Assembly: GCF_009730915.1 (NCBI RefSeq)
Contig: NC_052486.1
Span: 21,853,589 to 21,917,588, forward strand
Reading direction: 5' to 3'
DNA length: 64,000 nucleotides
Source of the DNA: Dioscorea cayenensis subsp. rotundata
Lineage: Eukaryota; Streptophyta; Magnoliopsida; Dioscoreales; Dioscoreaceae
Shown here: one piece after another, positions 47,484 through 58,479 of the stretch
How the letters are laid out: each line of letters opens with the position of its first letter
How positions within the stretch are numbered: the first letter of the stretch is position 1
Translations under genes and position numbers: made by a program
Notes under the pieces: model-generated
What the model was told of the DNA's origin: nothing
The model's database searches: none
What the model saw: only the letters and a program-made list of their open reading frames with translations

Positions 47484-48290
47484 ACACACCTTTGGTTTCC
47501 TTTAAACTTTTAGGGTCATCCAGGACTTGATTTTTGCCTGATGATGCTATATATAGAAAGACAACAACATGATATGATCACCTGTTTCTGATCCTTCACC
47601 TCCTGCGATAATCCTTCTACTCTTTTATCATATGATTGATGCAAAGAATAACATGCAAAATAAGATTGAAAGCTCTATAAAATGGAAGTAGTTGGGGCAG
47701 ATCAGAAAACAAAGAAATTTATTTCCAGAAGTAGGAAAAAAAAATTTTGTTTAGTAAGATTTTTGTCATCCTTTATACATCCATGTTACTCTCACTGCAT
47801 AGTCTACATCTATGTAAAATAAATAAATAAATAAATAAATAAAAATCATCTATGCACAACTGTCTCAAAATTTTTCAATCTTATTATCTTTTTAGATTTA
47901 TTTATCCGCATATTAAATACAATAACCAACCACTAAGAAAAATAAAATAAAGCCATACTTATACCAAGAAGTTGTGCAACACTATATTCGCTTTTTGTCC
48001 TACTAATTAAGCTACAAGAACTTAGTCCTTTTAGTCGACGTCTTTGCTCAACGAAACTCAGAATGATTAATCTTCAGTCATACAATGTAATTAGAAATAT
48101 ATCAATTTTAAAATATGAAATGACTCAAATCCGTCATTTGATCGGATGTAATTAAATAAAATGCATGTGACACAGATTTTGTATTTGATGAGAGAGAAAT
48201 TTATAAATTTGAAAATTAAAAACCTTTTACATATCAAATATTTTAATGACATTTTAATAATTTAAGTACTATAGTAATTAGTCTAATTAT
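47484..48290. other. Spacer up to the gap, no gene seen
   Basis: AT-rich, with an (AAAT)n tract at about 47818-47843. I looked for the C-terminal AAA-ATPase exon expected beyond the gap on the minus strand and did not find it here, so that part must lie within the unsequenced stretch. Confidence 0.5.
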
Positions 48291-49290
48291 NNNNNNNNNN
48301 NNNNNNNNNNNNNNNNNNNNNNNNNNNNNNNNNNNNNNNNNNNNNNNNNNNNNNNNNNNNNNNNNNNNNNNNNNNNNNNNNNNNNNNNNNNNNNNNNNNN
48401 NNNNNNNNNNNNNNNNNNNNNNNNNNNNNNNNNNNNNNNNNNNNNNNNNNNNNNNNNNNNNNNNNNNNNNNNNNNNNNNNNNNNNNNNNNNNNNNNNNNN
48501 NNNNNNNNNNNNNNNNNNNNNNNNNNNNNNNNNNNNNNNNNNNNNNNNNNNNNNNNNNNNNNNNNNNNNNNNNNNNNNNNNNNNNNNNNNNNNNNNNNNN
48601 NNNNNNNNNNNNNNNNNNNNNNNNNNNNNNNNNNNNNNNNNNNNNNNNNNNNNNNNNNNNNNNNNNNNNNNNNNNNNNNNNNNNNNNNNNNNNNNNNNNN
48701 NNNNNNNNNNNNNNNNNNNNNNNNNNNNNNNNNNNNNNNNNNNNNNNNNNNNNNNNNNNNNNNNNNNNNNNNNNNNNNNNNNNNNNNNNNNNNNNNNNNN
48801 NNNNNNNNNNNNNNNNNNNNNNNNNNNNNNNNNNNNNNNNNNNNNNNNNNNNNNNNNNNNNNNNNNNNNNNNNNNNNNNNNNNNNNNNNNNNNNNNNNNN
48901 NNNNNNNNNNNNNNNNNNNNNNNNNNNNNNNNNNNNNNNNNNNNNNNNNNNNNNNNNNNNNNNNNNNNNNNNNNNNNNNNNNNNNNNNNNNNNNNNNNNN
49001 NNNNNNNNNNNNNNNNNNNNNNNNNNNNNNNNNNNNNNNNNNNNNNNNNNNNNNNNNNNNNNNNNNNNNNNNNNNNNNNNNNNNNNNNNNNNNNNNNNNN
49101 NNNNNNNNNNNNNNNNNNNNNNNNNNNNNNNNNNNNNNNNNNNNNNNNNNNNNNNNNNNNNNNNNNNNNNNNNNNNNNNNNNNNNNNNNNNNNNNNNNNN
49201 NNNNNNNNNNNNNNNNNNNNNNNNNNNNNNNNNNNNNNNNNNNNNNNNNNNNNNNNNNNNNNNNNNNNNNNNNNNNNNNNNNNNNNNNNN
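48291..49290. other. Assembly gap, exactly 1000 N
   Basis: The N run has a round length, so it is probably a placeholder rather than a measured distance. It removes the C-terminal third of the AAA-ATPase gene on the minus strand. Any frame drawn across it is an artefact. Confidence 0.98.
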
Positions 49291-50538
49291 CATATAAATA
49301 TGCATATCCATCCTACCAGGCCTTAATAATGCAGGATCAAGTTGCTCTTTTATAATTGGTTGTGAAAAATTATTATTCTTTCTTCTGAACAACTTGACCA
49401 AAAGACCATCAACAAAATTTAATAAACCTGACAAAGTTACCTTCAAAGTAAAAAACAAAGAAACAAGTTGTGTGTTAAAATATAAAAAAACATAAAAATA
49501 AAGAAACAAATAATTGAAAAGAAAAAATTACTCTCTGACCTTTGGTCTGTAACTATAAGAGTCCTTACTATCTCTGTTCTTGATTGGTATTGAACAATCA
49601 ATATCTTCAATCACTATTACTGACTTGTTAGTCATCTCAATTAGCAATCCTTTTAGTTGTAAATTACCTTGGACTTGAGCAAGATCAAGATCATAAATAT
49701 TATAATTGAGGAAGTTGGCAATAGCTGCAACCAAACTAGATTTACCGGTCCCTGGTGGACCATATAACAAATAACCACGCTTCCAAGTCTTACCAACGCT
49801 CTTATAATAATCTTTACCTTTTTTGAATTTGGATAAATCATCAATTATTGTTTTCTTAAGCTCTGGATCCATGGCAATTGTGTCAAAGGTGGCAGGATGA
49901 TGGAGATTAACAGAACTCCAATCTTCATAACTATTGAGGAAAAGCTTGAGGATGGTATTTTGGTTTTTGGTGTTATTCCACCAGTTCATTATCCATGGGA
50001 GGTAGACATCCAAAGCCTTGTCTTTGTGTTCTTTCTTGCATGAGAGTTCAAGAGAATACGAATTCGATACCATGTAACTACTAATTTTTTTATCACTATC
50101 TTTAGAAGGCACATTGTTCTGTGAGCAATACAAACACCATTTGAATTGGATCCCTTCAAATACATCGATAACTTTTTGGCCTGAATCCAATGAGACGACT
50201 AAACTCTTATCATCGTTGAATTGCTTCACTCGAACACGTTGTGTGGAGTGTGATACTAAAGAACTGAGGTAAGTCATTGAAGCTTTGTAAACATTGTTGG
50301 TAGTCATTCCTTCCTTGTCATGAATGACCATGGAGAATTCGCGAGAGAGAAGGTTTTGGAAGATTTTTATTTGAGAGAACATTGAGGTTCGAACTTCTTC
50401 GGGGACAAAATCATAGAAGACGGAGCGTGCCAGCATGGCTGAAGCAGCAATGGAGGCTGTGGTGGCAAGGAAACCTTGCCTTGAACTCATGCTTTTCTTG
50501 GAGTTGGAGGCCATCACTGTTGAATGAATATGCTTCAA
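49291..50538 (-). CDS. BCS1-like plant AAA-ATPase, C-terminus lost in gap
   Basis: Exon 1 (50538-49540) encodes 333 residues; the donor GT is at 49539-49538. Exon 2 starts at 49440 and runs into the gap. Plant BCS1-like AAA-ATPases (ASD/HSR4 group) are membrane-anchored, stress- and defence-linked ATPases of mitochondria or ER. A hydrophobic N-terminal segment (about residues 24-42) fits the anchor and is followed by the AAA-associated region. Walker A is GPPGTGKSS (about 260) and Walker B VIVIEDIDC (about 312). Exon 2 should hold sensor 1 and the LDPALLRPGRMD block. The latter is intact, but between them three one-base insertions (near 49398-49404, 49364 and 49348-49351 on the plus strand) shift the frame and together restore it. 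A second Met at 50514 is an alternative start. The paralogue at 54240-57360 keeps the expected frame there. Confidence 0.85.
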
Positions 50539-51445
50539 TCAACACTTGAAACTTTTCAAGCAATTGTGTTTCTTGGTTTTGCTCTTATGTATTTATATGT
50601 ATGTATTGTTATTGTTGTTGTTGAGTTTTAGATAGAGTTGGATTAGGAATTTGAGTCAATGTAGTACTTGAACTCATAATCTGAGTTGAAGCAGGAATCA
50701 TTAACCACTAATTAACAATTTGAAAGATAAAAGATCAGTTGAAAAAGTAGCTAGTAAGTTAAAAGTGTTTTTTTATTATGTTTTGCAAAAACGCTGTTGA
50801 AACTTGGGAAATATTATTGGGTTTAGTTCGTTTTTCTTTTTATTATAGTTTAGGGTAATTTTGCGAATATGACCCTGCAGAACATCATAACTAATTATAT
50901 ATCCATAAAACCCCAAGAATTTTAAATTATTATTATATAGGCGGATTGAAACTTGAAATTTGAAATTAGTTTAGGTTTTTTATGAGCACTTTTCTTTATT
51001 TCATCCCAGCGTATTGTGATTTATTTAATTTTAAAATATTAGATAATAAAGATTTTCATCTATCCAGTTTAATTAATAAACAATGCTAGTTAATACATCC
51101 ATTCAAATTCATCATACAATAAACATGAAGATTGTCAAAAGCTTTTTACATTATAACAATAAAGATGTGTAATATTAAATTATAATTTTTTTAAAATAAA
51201 TGTGGATAAATTCACAGCTTTATTGAAAAAAAGAGCAACAAAAAACAAAAGATAAGTCCTCTCACCAGTAGTGAGGAATAGAACTAAGAACAACAGGAAA
51301 ATAAAAATACGAGGAGAAAAAGCTGGGAAAGCGAAAGACATCATCTGGTCCCTCATGCCTGCCCAAACAATCAAAAAGGAACAACTACTCCTGCGCAGGA
51401 TCAGAGTCAGAATCGTCAGCTTGATTTGAGATTCTAGCGCTTAAG
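50539..51445. other. AAA-ATPase upstream flank and spacer
   Basis: AT-rich, holds the presumed promoter of the minus-strand AAA-ATPase gene just above 50538. A short frame at 51180-51374 has a hydrophobic stretch but no recognisable family and is not called. Confidence 0.45.
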
Positions 51446-51747
51446 AAATACTTTTATGCAGACAAAATTATTAATTTTTTTAGCGCTTAGGAAATTATAT
51501 ATATATATATATATATATTTTTGAGAAAGACAACGACTAGGAAGCTCGGGGGACGTCGCACGTAGGGAGGCAGGGCTCAACGCGACCACCCATGTGCCCC
51601 TCACCTGAGTAGAGCTATGAGGTTCGATCCCCGAATCCTCCCGAAAATGAACACGCTACGTAAGGGGACTAGGATGGAATTGACTCAAAGGCCGTTGGCA
51701 AATTATAATTTTTTTAAAATACTTTTATGCAGACAAAATTATTAATT
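51446..51747 (+). mobile_element. SINE-like GC insertion between identical 31-bp direct repeats
   Basis: Positions 51446-51476 and 51717-51747 are identical over 31 bp (they begin AAATACTTTTATGCAGACAA). Between them, after a (TA)n tract, lies a GC-rich segment (about 51522-51705) with a tRNA-like B box, GAGGTTCGATCCCCGAATCC, at about 51620. It also has an upstream GC-rich stretch that could contain an A box. This differs from the other SINE-like family in the window. The 31-bp repeat is longer than usual for a SINE target duplication, so local duplication is an alternative. Confidence 0.5.
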
Positions 51748-51936
51748 CCTTTATTTTGATAAATCACTTAAATAGTTCCCTTCTACTCAAGTTTATACTC
51801 ATTTGGCTTGCAACTGAAACATTTTTATCATGAGAAGTTCATTGAAGCAACCACTTTTCAAACTTAAGAAAAATATGACAACTGGAATGATGGATGCATC
51901 TCTTCACTACCTGCAACTAAAAACTATATTTTGTGA

Positions 51937-52159
51937 TCACAAAGTACTGCTAACAAAGATTGCAAGAGGGACCTTGACAACATGATTCTTATCACCATTG
52001 AAAACCAACTCTCCGAATGTATAATTATTAGCTATTTCCCTGCCTTCAAGCATGATCTTCAGGATCATCGAAGAGTTCGGCTGTATGGTAAATGCCTGTG
52101 GATTTACTGTCACGGCCACCCCGGCTGGTTCACGCACCACAACCTGGTACTTGTTTGCC
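51937..52159 (-). pseudogene. Subtilisin-like protease C-terminal fragment
   Basis: On the minus strand about 75 codons encode the C-terminal fibronectin-III-like domain of a plant subtilase. Blocks include EPAGVAVTVNPQAFTI, then YTFGELVF, KNHVVKVPLAIFV and a natural-looking stop after SSTL. In intact subtilases this domain follows the catalytic domain of a secreted serine protease. The protease domain with its Asp, His and Ser is absent. The upstream edge breaks abruptly at about 52150-52162, where the SUVH fragment begins in the opposite direction. It is therefore a truncated copy, not a gene. Confidence 0.75.
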
Positions 52160-52531
52160 ATCGGGAACAACTATCATGATGAATCTGTTTGGGAAGGATT
52201 ATCAATGTGTATACCGGAACTGAAAAAGAGTGCATCTTTCCAAGGTGTGGAGGAGAAGGGCTACACTGTCGATGCATCTAAGCACGGAAATGTTGGCAGG
52301 TTTATCAACCACAGCTGCTCTCCGAACATCTACGTTCAGAACGTGCTCTATGATCATGATGATAAGAGCATGCCTCACATTATGCTTTTTGCTGCTGAAA
52401 ACATTCCCCCCTTGCAGGAACTGACATACCACTACAATTATGCTGTTGATCAGGTGCATGATTCTGATGGTAACATTAAGAGGAAGGACTGCCATTGTGG
52501 CTCAGACGAATGCACTGGGAGGTTGTATTGA
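52160..52531 (+). pseudogene. SUVH-type SET-domain C-terminal fragment
   Basis: From IGNNYHDES (52160) to the stop after CTGRLY the frame matches the C-terminal SET and post-SET regions of SUVH4-like histone H3K9 methyltransferases. It includes the AdoMet/catalytic motif RFINHSCSPN, the block ENIPPLQELTY and a zinc-binding post-SET tail with C-H-C and C-T-G. Intact enzymes have an SRA domain and pre-SET cysteines upstream; both are missing. ELTYDY has become ELTYHY. The frame extends upstream to 52052 only by reading the antisense of the subtilase fragment. No promoter or exon structure is apparent, so catalytic function is unlikely. Confidence 0.8.
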
Positions 52532-52712
52532 TAGGGAATGTGCGCATGCCCAAGTGGTAATTTCAGAAGAGAGGTAAATTTTTGTTTTGAATTTCTGAAT
52601 GTATAAAGCGTTTGTCTGAATTGCTTGGCAGATTTGTCTCAATTTGTTTTTTTTTTTTTTACTGCCAAGTCGTTGTCTCTGTTGATCACTCAACAGAATT
52701 TTGCAGACTTTA

Positions 52713-54209
52713 TGTGGGCCCCACACTTTTTTAAATTATTTCATTAATTGTGCATGGATGGTAGTTACGGAATTTTATTTATTCTATTTTTTTTTAGTTT
52801 TCCAAACCCTAGCCGTACATCTCCTCGTTTCTTCCGATATAGGTTCTCTTTTGGATTAAGGAAGAAGGACAGATCTAGTTTTTTTTTTCCCTCTTCTCCT
52901 CTTTTTCTTTTGTTTTGGTGTGTGGTGCCGACAGCGAGGACGGGGATAGGTCTCTACGTCAAGGGTTTTGCCTCTTATGTTGTGAGGTCCCATCGAAGAA
53001 ATATCATAGGATTTTGGGGGTTTTTGAGCGATCGACAAGTAAGTAAACCACATATATATATATATATATATATATTTAATTGTTGGTTACCGACAACGAT
53101 CTACATAATTATTTAATTACCTTGAGTTTTACTGTTAAAGGAATGATTTATTAAGTCAATATTATTTTGGTTTTGACTGCTGTGAATATATTCACTGTCA
53201 AAGGTTGCAAATTTCACATGTATTCACTTGTTTATTTAATCGATTAATCCTTGATAATTTAATTAAGTATGGATTTCATGTTCTGTCAACAACTATTCAA
53301 TTAGTTATTGTATAAACTATTCATTTTGTTTTATTTTGAAATTACAGAAACAATTATTACTTGAGATTTGCTGGATTATTTTCAGATTTATTATTCAAAA
53401 TCCTAATCATAAACTCAGTGATGGTTTTTTTTATATATATATACTTAATCAATTACCGAATTAATCATTGAGTTGTCAACTATGTTACTTAAATTATGTT
53501 TATTATTTGCTTTTTTTGAATTAGATTATGAATATGGTGACTTAATTATTGATTAAGTTAAGTCATTATTATTTTGAAATAATTGGAATTAATTTTTGTT
53601 AGAAAACGGGATCATTAAATTTTCATATTATTGCGTTGATAATGATTTTGAACCCGACATATTTTTGTATAGAAATTCATAGTCCCCAATTAACTGTGCA
53701 ATAACCCTGTCACTGGGGGTTAAACACTGACCGTGTCGACACGTACTTCTGACATAGAAACTATAGTTTCGCACCGTTCCGTCGGTGAAGAATAACGGCT
53801 TCTGATATTCTGGCTCGGGTCACAGAGGGTAAACCTATGAGTTCTGAAATCTGACTCGGGTCACCGAGTTTAAATAAATGAGTTCTGATGTTTTGTTTTG
53901 ACATTAGTTGTTTGGGGGACTTATATGCTCGTTATTTTGGTAAATTAAATCTGTTTTGAACCATTTCTGATTTATGGGTTCATTTTGATATTTATTTCAT
54001 TATATTACATTTTGTATGTTTTTAAAGATTATTGAACATTTTGTGATCCCGATATTTTTAGTGGTTACTTACTGGGCTCCCAAGCTCATAATCCTGTTGT
54101 TGATTTTTTTAGGTTTTGAGGCCTTGTATGCCTACTTGGTTTCGGCCTTGTAGGTGTACGGCCGTTTGTCGGCGTCTCTGGTCCATAGAGCTGGGTTCGG
54201 GGTGTGACA
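52713..54209 (+). mobile_element. Solo LTR (1497 bp, Ty3/Gypsy-like) with CTTTA target duplication
   Basis: Begins TGTGGGCCCCACAC and ends GGGGTGTGACA, giving TG...CA ends. CTTTA flanks both sides (52708-52712 and 54210-54214), a 5-bp duplication. It sits between the SUVH fragment and the 3' end of the AAA-ATPase pseudogene. The size, GC-rich 3' end and lack of any gag or pol point to a solo LTR. Its sequence is related to the reversed, truncated LTR at 36270-38250. A (TA)n tract is at about 53053-53076. The frame at 52748-53116 is not a gene. Confidence 0.85.
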
Positions 54210-54239
54210 CTTTACCCTTGAATATATATATCCATACTG

Positions 54240-57200
54240 CATACTTTAACCGTTTATTTTTTTGTATGTCATTTTCCTTCTCCACATATTGATCAATCAA
54301 GGATTTCCCATGTAGAGAACTATCTTCATTAGCTTTGATTTTTTCTCTTTTCATGCATTGGAGATGCTTGAGGAGTCTTTGAAATGCAACCTAGCTCACT
54401 ATCATCACTTCTCATTAGTTCTTCAGCTACATAAGCAGGAGTTATCTCAAGTTCTTGGATCAATGCTTTAATTTTTTTGAACAAAGGGTGATCATTAACA
54501 TCATGGTAGTTGAAAGCTAGCTAAGATCCTAATCATGCAAAGGCTACAATACCCATATAGATATGCATATCCATTCTTCCTGGACGAAGCAATGCTGGGT
54601 CAAGACGTTCTTTGTAGTTTGTTGTGAACACAATGATTTTCTCTTCACCTCAACTTGACCAAAGTCCATCAACAAGGTTTAGTAATAAAGAAAGAGTAGC
54701 TTATCAATAGACAAATGAGAGATGTTATTAGAATAATATGCTATATTAGATAAAAAGATCATAGAGAAGTTTATATGTATGGGAAAAAATTATCACCTTT
54801 TGCATCACTGGCATCAAAATCGTCACTATCCATGTTGTCAAATGGTATCAAGGAATCAATATCTTTGACAACAATTATGGATTTATTCGATGTCTCAATC
54901 AATAATCTCTTAAGAATTGAACCATTTCTAACTCCGGCGAGCTCAAGGCCATAAATGTTAAATTTGAGGAAGTTGGCCATTGCAGAGATCAAACTAGATT
55001 TACCGGTGCCTAGTGGCCCATTGACACGCGTCCGAATATGCGTGTAAACCGCAAGTGCACGGGTGTCGAAGTAACAATTACCCCGGTGAGTGGGTAGTCG
55101 AATTCACAGGGAACAGGGCTACTAGTACTAACTTCTTCTCTGCTTTCTAACCTAATGATAAATGGAAAGATATGGTGATCTAATGTGCGAAAAAATGAAT
55201 ACCTGAGACAAATATGCAAGGGTTAAATGGATGGAGATCTCAATCAGTAAAAGTGGGGTATTCGGGCAATGCTCCCCGTAGGATTCAGGTATTAGGTACC
55301 GGATAAGCAAAGTGTTTCTATGAAGAGTAAGTTAAGTCGTGAAAATCCAAATATAATCGGATCCGGCCTCCCAATCACCGATACTAGTCCCCTACGAGGT
55401 CCCGGTGGAGAAATCGCTCAATCTCAACACCTCACACCACATATGACCGCAAAGCACTCTAGGGATTCCAAGAGGTGTATCCGATTCCTAAAGATTGATC
55501 CAACCCTAATTCCCGGCGAAGGATCCTAACCCCCTACAAGGTCCCGGTGGAGAAATCTCTCAATCTCACGCCTCACACCAAATATGGTTGCATAGAGCTT
55601 AGGGAACGGAGATAGAATACACTCAATCGGAAGGGAGGGGACACTCCACTATCTCATGACTCACCCTCTCAACCCTCTTTAACCTTGAAGTTCTAACTCT
55701 AATGGAGACTTCTCTCACATCAAAGTAACAAATCATGCAAATCCAATCAACCACAAGGATTAATTAAACAAGCAAGCAATGAGAATACAAGATTAAAACT
55801 TAATCAAACTTGGATTAAATAGAAACACTAAGCAAATCCACAAAAGATGAGAATCATAGGGTTCACAAGCCCAAATACCCTCTAGGATTTTAGCTCTCCA
55901 TGGAGCAACATACAAAACACACCATCAATGAATGAAAGTACATTAAAACCATAGAAATAAACCCCCTTATATATGAACTGATGGCCTTGATGGAGAGCTT
56001 CGACGTCTTGAAGGACCCACTCCGAAACTAGGTTCACCGGTGGCTTCCTTGATGCTATGACAGAGGAGGAATCGATCAAAGTTGGTGACGAAGCGCCTCC
56101 AAAGTCGCAAAGACCTCCTCTCCAAACCTTAGCCGTCTCACCCCTCAAGAGCCGCACAAAAGATGATAAAGAATAGGGCAAAACGGCTATTTATAGGCTT
56201 TAGATCGCGTCTGTCACGTGCCACCACGCGCCCGCGTGGGCTGCAGAAATTTCCACGCGGGCGCGTGAACAGTAATTTTGCTGCAGTACTGCTACAATAC
56301 TTTTCACGAAACGCGGTCCAAACACTCTTCTCTTGAGCCCACATGTCCGGGTACACGTCCATGTGGTAGGCTATAAAACTTTTCTTCATCGACGTATCTT
56401 TGAGAGGTTTTGCAATCTTCACAAAGAGAAAGAATATGAAGATGTGGCTGCCTTCGTGCCCTTCCAACTAGTGAATTGACTTGAATCTTCTTGGAAGTTG
56501 GCACACATCTCCACATTCATGAATTCCTCTCTTGTCTTGGTCCTTGAATTGAACAAGAACTCCCAACATTATGTCTTTATAGCCCATCTTTGCTTCCTTT
56601 TTACTCTTCAAGGTATCCACAACATATATGCATAAAAGAATACCAAATACACAATATGAGACATAAACCATAGTAAAAATGATGCCCAATGCATATAAAA
56701 CATATATAAAAATATGTCTACTCAAGCACTTATCACCCATACAACAAATAACCACGCTTCCAAGCTTTACCGATTTTCCTATAAAAATCCTTTCGCTTTA
56801 CAAAATTAGTTAAATCCTCCATGACCATTTGCTTGAGCTCTGGATCCATTGCCATTGTGTCAAATGTGGAAGGATGGTCATGAATGATGGAAATCCACTC
56901 ATCATGTTCATTGTGAAAGAGTTGTAGTGTCTTATCTTGTTCTTTGAACTTTTCTCCCACCACTCTAATATAGATGGAATGTAAACGTCCTATGCCATGT
57001 CTGCTTGTGTTTCTTGTGTCCAATGAGATGACTTAACTCTTTTCATAACCTTGTTTCTTCACTTTGATCTTATTTGTGGAAGATGATATTTTGGAACTAA
57101 GGTAGGCCATTGCAGCTTGGTATACATTATTTAAGCTGTATTTATCTTTTTCTTTGATAAAAAAAAAAAAATGGTGAGCTCTTGAAGTAAACAACTTCGA

Positions 57201-57360
57201 ACATTGTTAATAAGAGAGGATTTGGAAACTAGAAGCAACTAGCCAGAAAAAAAAAATGCCAAAATTCTTCTGGTACAAATTTGTTAATGCAAGTGTGCAA
57301 TGCCATTGCTGAGCTAGCAAGAGACATGGCCATAGTAAAAATGTTTTTGTTCAATGCCAT
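54240..57360 (-). pseudogene. Second BCS1-like AAA-ATPase copy, disrupted by an LTR
   Basis: Minus-strand order: N-terminal anchor from ATG at 57360 (MALNKNIFTMAMSLASSAMA), decayed middle to about 57030, then 57023-56741 ending KRGYLLYG. After the LTR insertion comes 55016 on (GPLGTGKSS) and frame 54992-54771 with the VVKDIDSLIPF Walker B variant. A later exon at about 54660-54545 has the FTTNYKERLDPALLRPGRMD block, and a C-terminal exon to about 54250 carries DVNDHPLFKKI and the VAEELMRSDD tail. Defects: the LTR, Walker B ED changed to KD, TGA in place of a Cys codon just before GEEKII, at least one frameshift near 54560, and a shortened N-terminal half. It lies on the same strand as the gene at 49291-50538, so it is a tandem duplicate. 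Confidence 0.85.
55022..56735 (-). mobile_element. Solo LTR (1714 bp) inside the AAA-ATPase pseudogene, CCCAT target duplication
   Basis: Plus-strand ends are TGACACGCGTCCG and GCACTTATCA, so TG...CA termini. CCCAT stands at 55017-55021 and 56736-56740. Taking out the LTR and one CCCAT copy rejoins the pseudogene frame exactly between its YLLYG and PLGTGKSS codons, so the insertion point is certain. Within it, a GGTCCCGGTGGAGAAATC segment occurs twice (about 55398 and 55541), an internal duplication with 142-bp spacing. No gag or pol is present. The GTGCACGGGTGTCG end resembles LTRs of large plant Ty3/Gypsy elements, but I cannot assign the lineage. Confidence 0.88.
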
Positions 57361-58446
57361 GCCTCTCTATTTTGATAAAACACTGAATTATTTTTTTTAT
57401 TATTTTTTTATTTTTTTAAAAAAGTGAATAAACCATTTCAATTAAAAAAAAAACTATCACAGACACCCACAAAGCTCCACACACAGACATTATTTATTTT
57501 TTTTCAACTTTACCCTATATATAATGTTATTATTATTGATTTCCAATTAAACTTGGAGTGTCTTTTCTCCTATTTTTGAGTAGAATTCATATATATATAT
57601 ATATATATACATTATTATATAAAAAAATAAAAACAATAAATTCTAAGTCATGCACTGAACATAAAATAGTTTGGAAGACATTTTCTTAGTTTGAGATCAT
57701 GTTTTAAGTTTGAAAGATATTTTCAAGTATCAAACAAACCTATATATATTTAAAAAAAAACATTAGTTATTTCAAAAATAGTTCAAATTTTAAAAAATAA
57801 TAAAAAAAAAATAAAAAAATTTCTTTCCTTTACAAGTTTTTTAAGATAACAAATTAATTTTATATTGAAATTTTAAAATAAAAAAAAGCATTATCTTTTA
57901 ATTAATCTTTGAATTTGTTTTTCGATAACAAATTTAAAGATTAATTAAATAAGGGCTGATTTGTCTTTTTTTATTTATTTAAAACTTGTATTAACTAGGA
58001 ATGGTTCATCTTCTCTATTCATATCGATTCAATTGATTTGGGACTGATTCAACTAATTCGGGACCGATTCAAATGATTTATTAACGATTCTAGATCAATT
58101 TCGATTCCTTTATAAGATTCAAACTTTTACCGATGAAAAACGATATGAATCGTAAGATCCATATTTCTAACTACACTGAATTAAACATGTATGGGTAATT
58201 TGTATGTTTGTCTGGGTGTTGCGTAGTTAGAATTGACATGTGAGACAGGATAAGAGGTAAGAATTGTTCTGTAAGATAATTGCTTGGTATTTATATTTTG
58301 AATACAGGTTTTTCGAAAACATCAAATGTGCTGTTTGACTGAACTCTATTTTTACCAACTAAAACTAGACATACTTATGAAATATTGAGGAACTAACAGC
58401 AGAACAACTGATTTGGGAGGAAAATTACTTGTATTAATGAGACTAA

Positions 58447-58479
<33 letters not shown>

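Noticed and set aside
48283-49509. A 408-codon frame on the minus strand
   Set aside because: Most of it is translated N; only the first part, before the gap, is real AAA-ATPase exon sequence.
52052-52159. N-terminal extension of the SET-domain frame
   Set aside because: This part is the antisense of the subtilase fragment, not SUVH sequence, so it is not counted as part of the SET gene fragment.
55320-55529. Frame inside the 1714-bp LTR
   Set aside because: LTRs of this type are non-coding; the frame spans the internal duplication and has no domain.
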